Source: Fidelibacterota bacterium | GTDB lineage: Bacteria > Fidelibacterota > Fidelibacteria > Fidelibacterales > Fidelibacteraceae | Direction of reading: 5' to 3' | Assembly (NCBI GenBank): GCA_030620575.1 | Contig: JAUXEL010000091.1 | Coordinates: 1 to 6,802 of the forward strand | DNA: 6,802 bases | Shown here: in pieces, positions 1 through 6,591 of the stretch | Numbering within the stretch: the stretch's first letter is position 1 | Layout of the letters: every line of letters starts with the position of its first letter | Translations under genes and position numbers: made by a program | The notes under the pieces: model-generated | The model's database searches: none | Told to the model about the DNA's origin: nothing | Seen by the model: the letters and a program-made list of their open reading frames with translations, nothing else

Positions 1-1
1 T

Positions 2-271
2 GAAATTTGTCGGAATAATCTACAGATTGATATTGTTTTAATGGATATCAAAATGCCGGGACTGGATGGTTTAGAGGCAACAAAAGAAATAAAAGCCCTT
101 CGCCCCAACTTACCGGTCATTGCACAAACAGCTTACGCACTTGACGGAGAACGTACCGCCATTCTCAAATCCGGATGTGACGATTATTTATCAAAACCTA
201 TTTATAGAGAGGACTTACTGGCAATCATTCAGAAGTACCTTTATGCCAACAAGGAACGCGGATCAATATAA
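2..271 (+). CDS. Response-regulator receiver domain, C-terminal part (5' truncated), probably the end of a hybrid histidine kinase
   Basis: The frame is open to the left edge, so only the last 89 residues are present. They form the second half of a CheY-like receiver. The phospho-acceptor Asp is D15 of the visible part, in LMDIKMPG. The conserved Thr is T43 in AQTAYA and the conserved Lys is K65 in YLSKPI. A final amphipathic helix (about residues 70-82) precedes a short charged tail and the TAA stop. No output domain follows, so this is either a single-domain regulator or the last domain of a hybrid sensor kinase. The combination AQTAYA plus GCDDYLSKP is typical of receivers at the C-terminus of hybrid kinases in Bacteroidota-like bacteria, so I favour the hybrid kinase. 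An internal ATG at 41 lies inside the phosphorylation-site strand and cannot be the true start. The signal sensed is unknown. Confidence 0.9.
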   Translation, partial: EICRNNLQIDIVLMDIKMPGLDGLEATKEIKALRPNLPVIAQTAYALDGERTAILKSGCDDYLSKPIYREDLLAIIQKYLYANKERGSI

Positions 272-298
272 ATAGATTGCCAAATGCATCTACCTTAC

Positions 299-302
299 AG
301 GG
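299..302 (+). promoter_or_regulatory. Weak Shine-Dalgarno for the TTG start of msrBA
   Basis: AGGG lies 9 nt upstream of the TTG at 312. It is modest, but it supports the longer reading frame that includes the signal peptide. The nearest in-frame stop upstream is TAG at 273-275, so the frame cannot extend much further. Confidence 0.4.
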
Positions 303-311
303 CTGTTCATT

Positions 312-1241
312 TTGTTCCATCAAATCACACGTAAAATTATAATTTCAACACTTATAACTTTATTGTTCACCGGAGATATTATGGCTAACAACAAAACCGG
401 TATGCCCCTGACCCCGGAAGAAAAGCGGGTCATTATTGACAAAGGAACAGAAGCGCCATTTAGCGGGGATTTACTGCATGAAAAACGCGAAGGAACTTTT
501 GTTTGCCGCCAATGCGGTTCTTCTCTGTATTACTCCAGCGACAAATTTAATTCAAATTGCGGCTGGCCAAGTTTCGATGACGAGATAGAAGGCAAGATAC
601 TGCGAGTTCCGGATGCCGACGGTCGCCGGACAGAAATTATATGTGCCAATTGCAAAGGGCACTTGGGGCATATCTTTTTAGGGGAGGGTTTCACGGAAAA
701 AAACACACGACACTGCGTTAACGCTATCTCTATGAATTTTATCCCGGGTCCGGTCGAACGTAACGAAAAGGCCGTATTTGCCGGTGGTTGCTTTTGGGGT
801 GTTGAATATTATATGGAACAAATTAAAGGTGTGAAAAATGTGATATCCGGCTATACCGGCGGACGAATAAAAAGTCCCGGCTATGAAGATGTTTCTCGCG
901 GAAATACCGGACATTATGAAGCAGTGGAAATTACTTACGACCCCCATATTGTTAATTTTGAAACTCTAACTAAAACCTTTTTTGAAATTCACGATCCCAC
1001 ACAAAAAAACGGACAGGGTCCCGATATCGGGAAACATTACCGCTCCGCTGTCTTTTATCAAAACGCAGAACAAAAAGCAGTCACAGAAGAACTTATTAGC
1101 GAACTGAAAAATAAAGGTTATAAAATAGCCACTAGAATATTTTCGCCTGCAGAATTTTTTCCGGCCGAAACATATCACCAGAATTATTACAAGCACAGAG
1201 GCACTTTACCATACTGCCATGCTCGCGTTAAACGGTTTTAA
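312..1241 (+). CDS. msrBA: Bifunctional peptide methionine sulfoxide reductase MsrB-MsrA, probably exported
   Basis: The enzyme reduces both epimers of methionine sulfoxide in proteins: the MsrB half acts on the R form and the MsrA half on the S form. Numbered from the TTG at 312 (309 aa), the MsrB domain spans about residues 31-145. It has the two zinc CxxC pairs C65/C68 and C111/C114, the CGWPSF motif with C83 as likely resolving Cys, and catalytic C135 in RHCVNA. A linker of about ten residues leads to MsrA (about 153-309), with catalytic C160 in GGCFWG, the YRSAVFY strand and a likely resolving C302 near the end. Residues 1-24 look like a signal peptide: RK, then a hydrophobic run, then DIMA before NN. 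This predicts periplasmic location. The TTG start has AGGG 9 nt upstream. An ATG at 381 with GGAG 5 nt upstream would give a cytoplasmic form without the signal. Key residues of both domains are intact. Family assignment is certain; the start is not. Confidence 0.95.
   Translation: MFHQITRKIIISTLITLLFTGDIMANNKTGMPLTPEEKRVIIDKGTEAPFSGDLLHEKREGTFVCRQCGSSLYYSSDKFNSNCGWPSFDDEIEGKILRVPDADGRRTEIICANCKGHLGHIFLGEGFTEKNTRHCVNAISMNFIPGPVERNEKAVFAGGCFWGVEYYMEQIKGVKNVISGYTGGRIKSPGYEDVSRGNTGHYEAVEITYDPHIVNFETLTKTFFEIHDPTQKNGQGPDIGKHYRSAVFYQNAEQKAVTEELISELKNKGYKIATRIFSPAEFFPAETYHQNYYKHRGTLPYCHARVKRF
372..375 (+). promoter_or_regulatory. Internal Shine-Dalgarno-like GGAG before the ATG at 381 in msrBA
   Basis: GGAG sits 5 nt before an in-frame ATG at 381. 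Initiation here would remove the putative signal peptide and yield a cytoplasmic MsrBA beginning MANNKTGM. The match is better than the one at the upstream TTG, so it decides between, or allows both of, two protein forms. Chance occurrence is possible because the same bases encode the TGD of the signal-peptide region. Confidence 0.4.
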
Positions 1242-1320
1242 GCTATATTCGCAGTAAATTCGGTTTGCTTTCTCATTTCATCTTCTTTCTTTTTTTATTA
1301 GATTCTTCTGATTAAGTATA

Positions 1321-1324
1321 AGGG
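1321..1324 (+). promoter_or_regulatory. Shine-Dalgarno AGGG fixing the start of the SpoIID-like gene
   Basis: AGGG (within AAGGG) ends 7 nt before the ATG at 1332 and only 1 nt before the in-frame GTG at 1326. The spacing selects the ATG, giving an N-terminus of MKKGF that matches a normal signal-peptide n-region. Confidence 0.6.
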
Positions 1325-1331
1325 CGTGTTT

Positions 1332-2642
1332 ATGAAAAAAGGTTTTATTTTAACCCTGCTTTGTTTAATGCTATTCAATGGCGTTCTTCTATATGCAGAT
1401 GATCCGATCGTTCGCGTGCGTATTATATATACGTTAGACGAAATTATATTGGAATCCGATTCTAAAATCAGCATCTATGATCAGGATGATGAACGCAAGC
1501 AATTGCGAGGCAAACAAACCTTTTCTGTTGTCCCGGACCAAGGTGATTTGGTCTTACGCGATAGCAACAACGAGCCCTTGCAGCGAGGAAGCTCATTATT
1601 GATAAAAAATCATGACGCGAACAGCTCGATTAAAATTAAACAAGTACCTTACGGCATTGGTTGGTGGTGGGCCGGAACAGAGGACCGGTCTTACCACGGG
1701 AGTCTGGAGTTTTATATTAACGAAAACAATCAGATTGATGTTATCAACGTATTGGATATTGAAACCTATTTATACGGTGTTGTACCTTCTGAGATCGGCG
1801 TGACGGCACCAATAGAAGCACTGAAAGCACAAGCAGTATGCGCGCGCTCAGAAGCGATGGTGGGATTGCAAACAGGGAAATATGCCGGACCACATTATAC
1901 CTTGACAGCCGATGTAATGTGTCAGGTTTACAGTGGCAACGGAAAAATGAATAATGCCGTTCGTGATGCAGTTAACGCTACAAAAGGAGAAGTGCTCGTA
2001 TATCACGATACGATCATCAGCGCCTATTACTCATCCAACTGTGGCGGACATACCGAAAACATTGAAAATGTATGGCCGGAAAGATCAACACATAAAATAT
2101 ATTGGAGCGGACGTCCGGATATGGATGAGAAAATGTCCCTTGATCTAACCCAGGCGGACGATATTCGTACATGGATAGAAAGTGAACCCGACTCCTGGTG
2201 TAAACCCGGTGATATTACTCCCGATTGGAGCAAAAAACACTTTCGCTGGCAGCGCAGTATAACCCCGGAAATCCTGAGTGCTGTTGTAGCAGAACAACAC
2301 CGGGATATTGGACGCATCTATGATATTATTCCTCTTGAACGCGGAGTTTCGGGGCGAATATACGATATTTTGTTTGTCGGAGACGGCGGTTACTGCCGGG
2401 TCAAAGGCGAATTGAATATCCGCCGGTTAGTGAACACGCCCTTAAAAAGCTCTTGTTTTATTATAGATAAAATTGGCCCGGTATCAAAACCGGTTAGCTT
2501 TATTATTTCCGGAGCCGGCTGGGGACATGGTGTGGGCATGTGCCAAACCGGAGCGATCGCCAGAGCAAATAGCGAATGGAAATATAAGGATATTCTGGGT
2601 TATTATTTCCGGGAATCAACGATTCAACGCGAATATAAATAA
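1332..2642 (+). CDS. SpoIID/LytB-family peptidoglycan lytic enzyme, exported
   Basis: SpoIID-family proteins are lytic transglycosylases that cleave glycan strands, usually after stem peptides have been removed. Numbered from the ATG at 1332 (436 aa), residues 1-22 form a signal peptide (MKK, hydrophobic run, LYA before DD). A beta-rich N-terminal part follows to about residue 140. The core begins with ETYLYGVVPSEIG (E154 is the expected catalytic Glu by comparison with SpoIID), EALKAQAVCARSEA (162-175), the QVYSG motif (198-202) and SSNCGGHTEN (234-243). It ends with GAGWGHGVGMCQTGA (394-408) and the ILGYYF helix (421-426). An insert between about 244 and 310 contains WIESEPDSWC and a later FRW, a pattern seen in Bacteroidota-like members. 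The ATG at 1332 is preferred over the GTG at 1326 because AGGG lies 7 nt before it. No other sporulation gene is present, so a role in vegetative wall remodelling is more likely. The downstream batA-like gene starts 9 bp after the stop. Confidence 0.92.
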   Translation: MKKGFILTLLCLMLFNGVLLYADDPIVRVRIIYTLDEIILESDSKISIYDQDDERKQLRGKQTFSVVPDQGDLVLRDSNNEPLQRGSSLLIKNHDANSSIKIKQVPYGIGWWWAGTEDRSYHGSLEFYINENNQIDVINVLDIETYLYGVVPSEIGVTAPIEALKAQAVCARSEAMVGLQTGKYAGPHYTLTADVMCQVYSGNGKMNNAVRDAVNATKGEVLVYHDTIISAYYSSNCGGHTENIENVWPERSTHKIYWSGRPDMDEKMSLDLTQADDIRTWIESEPDSWCKPGDITPDWSKKHFRWQRSITPEILSAVVAEQHRDIGRIYDIIPLERGVSGRIYDILFVGDGGYCRVKGELNIRRLVNTPLKSSCFIIDKIGPVSKPVSFIISGAGWGHGVGMCQTGAIARANSEWKYKDILGYYFRESTIQREYK

Positions 2643-2651
2643 AAGTTTATT

Positions 2652-4427
2652 GTGATATTTTTACAACCGGTTTTATTATTATTGGGTGCATTGATAAGTA
2701 TTCCTTTTATCATTCACCTTGTTGGCGAAAAACGCTATAGAGCGTTTTCATTCAGTTCATTGAAATTTTTACGGGAAATTGAAAGAGATTCTTTACAAAA
2801 ATTAAAATTACGTCAATGGCTTATTTTATTTTCCCGCGCAATGTGGATTGCCATGCTAATATTAGCATTGGCTAATCCGTTTTTTTCTACCGGAGCCGGA
2901 AAACTGGATCCGGGCATATTACTTATAGATAAAAGTTTTAGCACACAGCAAAATGACATATTTATATCTGTTACCGAAGCATTTCAAAAAGAATATACAA
3001 AATGGCGCGTTGTTGAATACAATGAAAACAGTTCGACAGATACCCTAAAAAAAACACTGAATGAATATATTGCAAATAATAAGTTATCGAAGCCTAATAT
3101 CATTCTTCTCAGCGATTTTCAAGACAATAATATAACGCACGACGTTTTGAATATAATTGAAACGCTGCCGGCACATTATATCTATGTTCCTGTTTACAAA
3201 GAAAAAAACAACACGGCTGTTTCACGGTTGAATATTCAAAATGACATTCAGAACGGAAACCGTATGAGCACGTTGAATATTCACACGTCAAGCACACAAA
3301 ATACGATTGATATTCCTTCGGTTTATGTCAGTATTAACGGTAAAGGGGCCGGCAGAGCAGCTATGTCCCGGGATGGTTATGGGACTTTTCATTTCAATCC
3401 GGGAAAGACGGAATATGTGCGCTGTGTAGTTCGCACGTCCGATGATGATTATCCGGCCGATAATGCACGTTACCTTATTGTGAAAACATATCAGAAAATA
3501 AAATTGCTGTGTATAAGCGAAAATACTCTTTCGGGCTATCATCTAAATGCTTTTACTTCGATGCAGCGGATTGATGCCATGATCATTTCGCCCGACGCGC
3601 TGCCTTCATATAACTTTCAGGATTTTGATATGATCTGGCTATCGGATTTATATGTTCTTCCGAAGGGACAGCAAGAAATATTAATGCGTTACGCTAAAAC
3701 ACACCCCCTGGTTATCTCCACGGGAATCACGTTGCCCGATACACCAGCATGGGAGCATGTTGTTGGAAAATTGACTCCGGCAGAGCAGCAGACGGGATTT
3801 CTAAATATTTCAGCGCTGGACGCGTCACTTCAGTTTGACGGCTATGAGCCGAATATTTTCCGGGTCCGGCGCTACTACCAAAGTTCTGCCGATAGTCTAT
3901 ATTCATTATGGACATTAAATTCGGGCGATCCCCTATTAGCCCGACATGGGAAACACACATATATTTTCTTTTCACCTTTTCTGTTCGATTGGAATGAAAT
4001 GGGGCTTTCGCCGTACTTTACCCGCGCTTTAGGACGTTTTATCGAATCCGCAGTGGGAAATGAAATTCCACAGTATGTCACCGGAGATGCTATTTCTATT
4101 TCCCGACCGCAATATACGGTTATTACACCCGGCGGAGAACGTCACACAGTTCAAACATGTTTTACAAAAACCCGGATACCCGGATTTTACACGCTGGAGG
4201 CAACAGATATTCATCAGGATATAGCAGTTAATATTCCAGAAGGGGAAACCATTCAATTGCCTGTTTCACTCGATTCAACAAAAAGTTTTCCCTGGAATGA
4301 AACCTGTTTTGAAGATATCCGGAACACTGTCAAAGGACGGAACATCCAAACATTATTTTTTATTTTAGCAATAATTTTTATTATCTTGGAAATGGTACTA
4401 TTACGCAAAGGAGAACAAACAGAATAA
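2652..4427 (+). CDS. BatA-domain membrane protein with von Willebrand factor A region
   Basis: This 591-residue protein starts with the BatA (aerotolerance regulator N-terminal) domain: TM1 at about 4-24, a basic cytoplasmic loop with EKRYR and KLKLRQ, and TM2 at about 55-77 ending ALANPFF. A VWA-like region follows, with an intact MIDAS signature DKSFS (D93, S95, S97) and a later strand ILLSDFQD (D155) that may supply another metal ligand. The central part (about 190-280) is beta-rich. Residues 281-470 resemble the glutamine-amidotransferase-like fold found in longer BatA-domain proteins, here without the usual Gly-rich turn. A last membrane helix lies at about 566-584 with a short basic tail. 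Positive-inside topology places residues 80-565 in the periplasm. The GTG start has no good Shine-Dalgarno and lies 9 bp after the spoIID-like stop, suggesting translational coupling. MoxR, BatB and other Bat partners are absent here. The exact function is unknown; Bat proteins have been linked to stress tolerance and envelope integrity. Confidence 0.85.
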   Translation: MIFLQPVLLLLGALISIPFIIHLVGEKRYRAFSFSSLKFLREIERDSLQKLKLRQWLILFSRAMWIAMLILALANPFFSTGAGKLDPGILLIDKSFSTQQNDIFISVTEAFQKEYTKWRVVEYNENSSTDTLKKTLNEYIANNKLSKPNIILLSDFQDNNITHDVLNIIETLPAHYIYVPVYKEKNNTAVSRLNIQNDIQNGNRMSTLNIHTSSTQNTIDIPSVYVSINGKGAGRAAMSRDGYGTFHFNPGKTEYVRCVVRTSDDDYPADNARYLIVKTYQKIKLLCISENTLSGYHLNAFTSMQRIDAMIISPDALPSYNFQDFDMIWLSDLYVLPKGQQEILMRYAKTHPLVISTGITLPDTPAWEHVVGKLTPAEQQTGFLNISALDASLQFDGYEPNIFRVRRYYQSSADSLYSLWTLNSGDPLLARHGKHTYIFFSPFLFDWNEMGLSPYFTRALGRFIESAVGNEIPQYVTGDAISISRPQYTVITPGGERHTVQTCFTKTRIPGFYTLEATDIHQDIAVNIPEGETIQLPVSLDSTKSFPWNETCFEDIRNTVKGRNIQTLFFILAIIFIILEMVLLRKGEQTE

Positions 4428-5689
4428 TGCACACGAATAAAAAAAAGGCGGAACGTGCTATCTTATGTGCCGTTTCACTTCCCGGGAAAATAGAGCAAAC
4501 GGAACACTCCATAGAGGAATTAGCGCAGTTGGCTAAAACAGCCGGTGCAGTGGTTGTAGATACAGTAATCCAATCCCGGGAGAGAGTTCACTCCTTATAT
4601 TATCTGGGCACAGGAAAATTAAATACTTTACAATTGCTGGCCGAAGAGCAAGAAGCGGATGTTATCATTTTTGATGATGAACTTAGTCCCTCACAACAAA
4701 AACATATTGAGGAAGCAATCCCCGAATATAAAATTATTGATCGCAGTGCATTAATTTTAGATATTTTTACTCTGCACGCAAAAACCCGGGAAGCCAAAAC
4801 TCAGGTAATGCTGGCCGAAGCAGAATATTTACTGCCGCGCTTAACCCGCCAATGGACACACCTTGAACGTCAGACAGGCGGTATCGGCATGCGCGGAGGT
4901 CCCGGAGAGATGCAGATTGAAATTGACCGACGGTTATTGCGGGATAGAATTAAGAAACTCAAACAAGATCTTGAAAAGATTTCCGTTCAGCTTGAGACTA
5001 AGCGAAAATCCCGGTCAAAGCGCTTTAATGTTGCACTGGTGGGATATACTAATGCCGGAAAATCAACCTTGATGAATTATCTTGCGGGTCCGAGCGTCGC
5101 CGTTGAAGACCAACTTTTTAAAACACTTGATACCACGGTACGCCGGGTGCAATTGGACAAAACACACACCATATATTTAAGTGATACGATAGGATTTATC
5201 CAAAAACTGCCCCATCAGTTAGTCGCATCTTTTCGAAGCACATTAAAAGAAGTTGAAACAGCAGATCTTTTACTCAAGGTTATCGATATCGCAGATGAGA
5301 ATTTTCGCGAACATATGGATACGATCGACGAAGTATTAAAAGATTTTGACATTCAGGAAAAGCGATTTATTATAGTATTTAATAAAACAGATGCTTTGGA
5401 AAATTCGGAAAATATTAAATATGTTAAACGCAGTTTTCCGGATGCATTTTGCATTTCAGCGGAGCGCGGTATCGGTATCGACAAATTGGTGGATGCCATA
5501 CGAAAGCGGATTGATGAAAGCGCTTATGTGCACAGTTTTTATGTTCAGCCCCATGAAGGGAAACTTATTGCCGACCTGCATCGCTTTGGAGAAGTTCTTG
5601 AAAGCCGTTTTGTGGATGATATGATCCTCTTCAAGGTGTTTTTAGACGTATCTATCTATGAAGGGCTGAAGAAAAAACATAATCTTTAA
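4427..5689 (+). CDS. hflX: GTPase HflX, ribosome-splitting stress factor
   Basis: HflX binds the 50S subunit and the 70S ribosome and, using GTP, splits stalled ribosomes, notably under heat or antibiotic stress. The 420-residue protein has the usual full length. The N-terminal nucleotide-binding domain contains YYLGTGK (58-64) and FDDELSPSQ (82-90). A helical linker carries the family signature GGIGMRGGPGE (151-161), followed by a charged coiled segment (about 165-198). The G domain has G1 GYTNAGKST (206-214), switch I threonines around T236-T237, G3 DTIGF (253-257), G4 NKTD (319-322) and G5 SAERG (344-348). A small C-terminal domain ends at KKKHNL. The ATG overlaps the batA-like TAA by one base (TAATG), and AAAGGAG lies upstream at 4407-4413 with a long spacing of 13 nt. 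This indicates translational coupling. It is not beside hfq, as it is in many Proteobacteria. All key motifs are intact. Confidence 0.97.
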   Translation: MHTNKKKAERAILCAVSLPGKIEQTEHSIEELAQLAKTAGAVVVDTVIQSRERVHSLYYLGTGKLNTLQLLAEEQEADVIIFDDELSPSQQKHIEEAIPEYKIIDRSALILDIFTLHAKTREAKTQVMLAEAEYLLPRLTRQWTHLERQTGGIGMRGGPGEMQIEIDRRLLRDRIKKLKQDLEKISVQLETKRKSRSKRFNVALVGYTNAGKSTLMNYLAGPSVAVEDQLFKTLDTTVRRVQLDKTHTIYLSDTIGFIQKLPHQLVASFRSTLKEVETADLLLKVIDIADENFREHMDTIDEVLKDFDIQEKRFIIVFNKTDALENSENIKYVKRSFPDAFCISAERGIGIDKLVDAIRKRIDESAYVHSFYVQPHEGKLIADLHRFGEVLESRFVDDMILFKVFLDVSIYEGLKKKHNL

Positions 5690-5720
5690 AAAGAGTGTGG
5701 GCGAAAATTGTTTGTGATTT

Positions 5721-5726
5721 AAGGAG
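5721..5726 (+). promoter_or_regulatory. Strong Shine-Dalgarno for the deacetylase gene
   Basis: AAGGAG lies 8 nt before the ATG at 5735. It is the best ribosome binding site in the window, contrasting with the nearly absent one at the GTG at 2652. It suggests independent, efficient initiation after the 45 bp gap from hflX. Confidence 0.75.
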
Positions 5727-5734
5727 AAAACAAT

Positions 5735-6589
5735 ATGAAAAATTTAATTAGAATTATCATATTGATCATTATTATTACCGGTGTTTACGGTAAGGGGAAT
5801 CAGGCAACTCTGTTGGTTCGCTGTGATGATATCGGAATGTGCCATGCGGTGAATGTAGCAGCAAAAGAATTAGCAGAAACAGAAATACCGCTAAATTATT
5901 CTATCATGTTTGTATGTCCGTGGTATCAAGAGGCTGTAGATATACTGAAGGAATATGATAACGTATGTTTTGGCATTCATTTGACGTTAAACAGTGAATG
6001 GAAAAATTACCGATGGGGTCCCTGCACCGTTCAGGCAAACGTATCATCACTGGTCGACGAAAACGGATATTTTTTCCCTCGCCAGGATTTGGCTTATGCG
6101 GCGGATCTCTCTCTCAAAGAAATAGAAATTGAAATACGGGCACAGATTGAACGTGCATTACGCAGCGAATTAAACGTACAGTATTGCGATACCCATATGT
6201 CTACTCTTGATACGCGAAAGGACATTCATCGGCTTGTCGTGCGACTTGCCAACGAATACGGACTTATTTTTTCGGAGTTTGTTTCGGATAGTCGAATGTC
6301 AGGAATGTACTCTCAGCCACCGGAAGAAAAAATGGGCAGCTTGCTTAAACAGTTGGATAAGATTAACCCAAAGGGAGTCAATCTTCTTGTTTGCCATCTC
6401 GGAAAAACCGGATCAGAAATGGATGCATTGATTGATATGAACCCAAGCGGACCGGCCTTCATGAGTCGCCACAGGGAGGCGGAATTAAAGGTGCTGATAT
6501 CTCCCGAATTTCGACAGAAAATTAAAGATAATGCAATTCACCTAAGCACCTATAGTCGGGCATATGAGCAAAGAAAGGAAGTAAAATAA
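5735..6589 (+). CDS. YdjC/ChbG/HpnK-family carbohydrate deacetylase, exported
   Basis: Members of this family are metal-dependent deacetylases of N-acetylated sugars, for example ChbG on chitooligosaccharides and HpnK in hopanoid synthesis. The 284-residue protein has the family order: RCDDIGM with D31/D32, GIHLTLN with H82, YCDTHMST with H154, and NLLVCHLG with H221. One of the Asp pair with H82 and H154 should bind the metal. The RHREAEL segment (245-251) and the closing AIHLSTY are also typical. Residues 1-19 form a hydrophobic leader (MKNLIRIIILIIIITGVYG), so export or membrane anchoring is predicted, whereas ChbG of E. coli is cytoplasmic. A strong AAGGAG at 5721-5726, 8 nt before the ATG, fixes the start. 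The gene lies 45 bp after hflX and 2 bp before the next gene. The substrate cannot be read from sequence; an envelope or imported glycan is possible. CCGG density is lower here than in the upstream genes. Confidence 0.88.
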   Translation: MKNLIRIIILIIIITGVYGKGNQATLLVRCDDIGMCHAVNVAAKELAETEIPLNYSIMFVCPWYQEAVDILKEYDNVCFGIHLTLNSEWKNYRWGPCTVQANVSSLVDENGYFFPRQDLAYAADLSLKEIEIEIRAQIERALRSELNVQYCDTHMSTLDTRKDIHRLVVRLANEYGLIFSEFVSDSRMSGMYSQPPEEKMGSLLKQLDKINPKGVNLLVCHLGKTGSEMDALIDMNPSGPAFMSRHREAELKVLISPEFRQKIKDNAIHLSTYSRAYEQRKEVK

Positions 6590-6591
6590 TT

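Noticed and set aside
1019..1032. Perfect 14-bp palindrome TCCCGATATCGGGA inside the MsrA part of msrBA
   Set aside because: It encodes the conserved GPDIG segment of MsrA in frame. No loop or T-run follows, so a terminator or operator is not supported and chance within coding sequence explains it.
1315..1324. TATAAG as a possible -10 element before the SpoIID-like gene
   Set aside because: It would place transcription start at about the ATG, removing the AGGG ribosome binding site, and there is no matching -35 element.
2027..2317. Minus-strand open frame of 96 codons within the SpoIID-like gene
   Set aside because: It lies wholly antisense to a gene with strong family motifs and has no recognisable domain or convincing ribosome binding site.
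3288..4256. Several minus-strand open frames antisense to the BatA-like gene
   Set aside because: They overlap one another and the well-supported + strand gene, and their translations are low-complexity or Cys-rich without family likeness.
5467..5480. Short direct repeat GGTATCGGTATCG in hflX
   Set aside because: Two copies of a 6-base unit encoding the GIGI part of the G domain; too short to be meaningful.
5690..5734. Possible terminator or promoter between hflX and the deacetylase gene
   Set aside because: No stem-loop can be formed before a T-run and no clear -35/-10 or Bacteroidota-type TAnnTTTG element is seen; only the ribosome binding site is supported.
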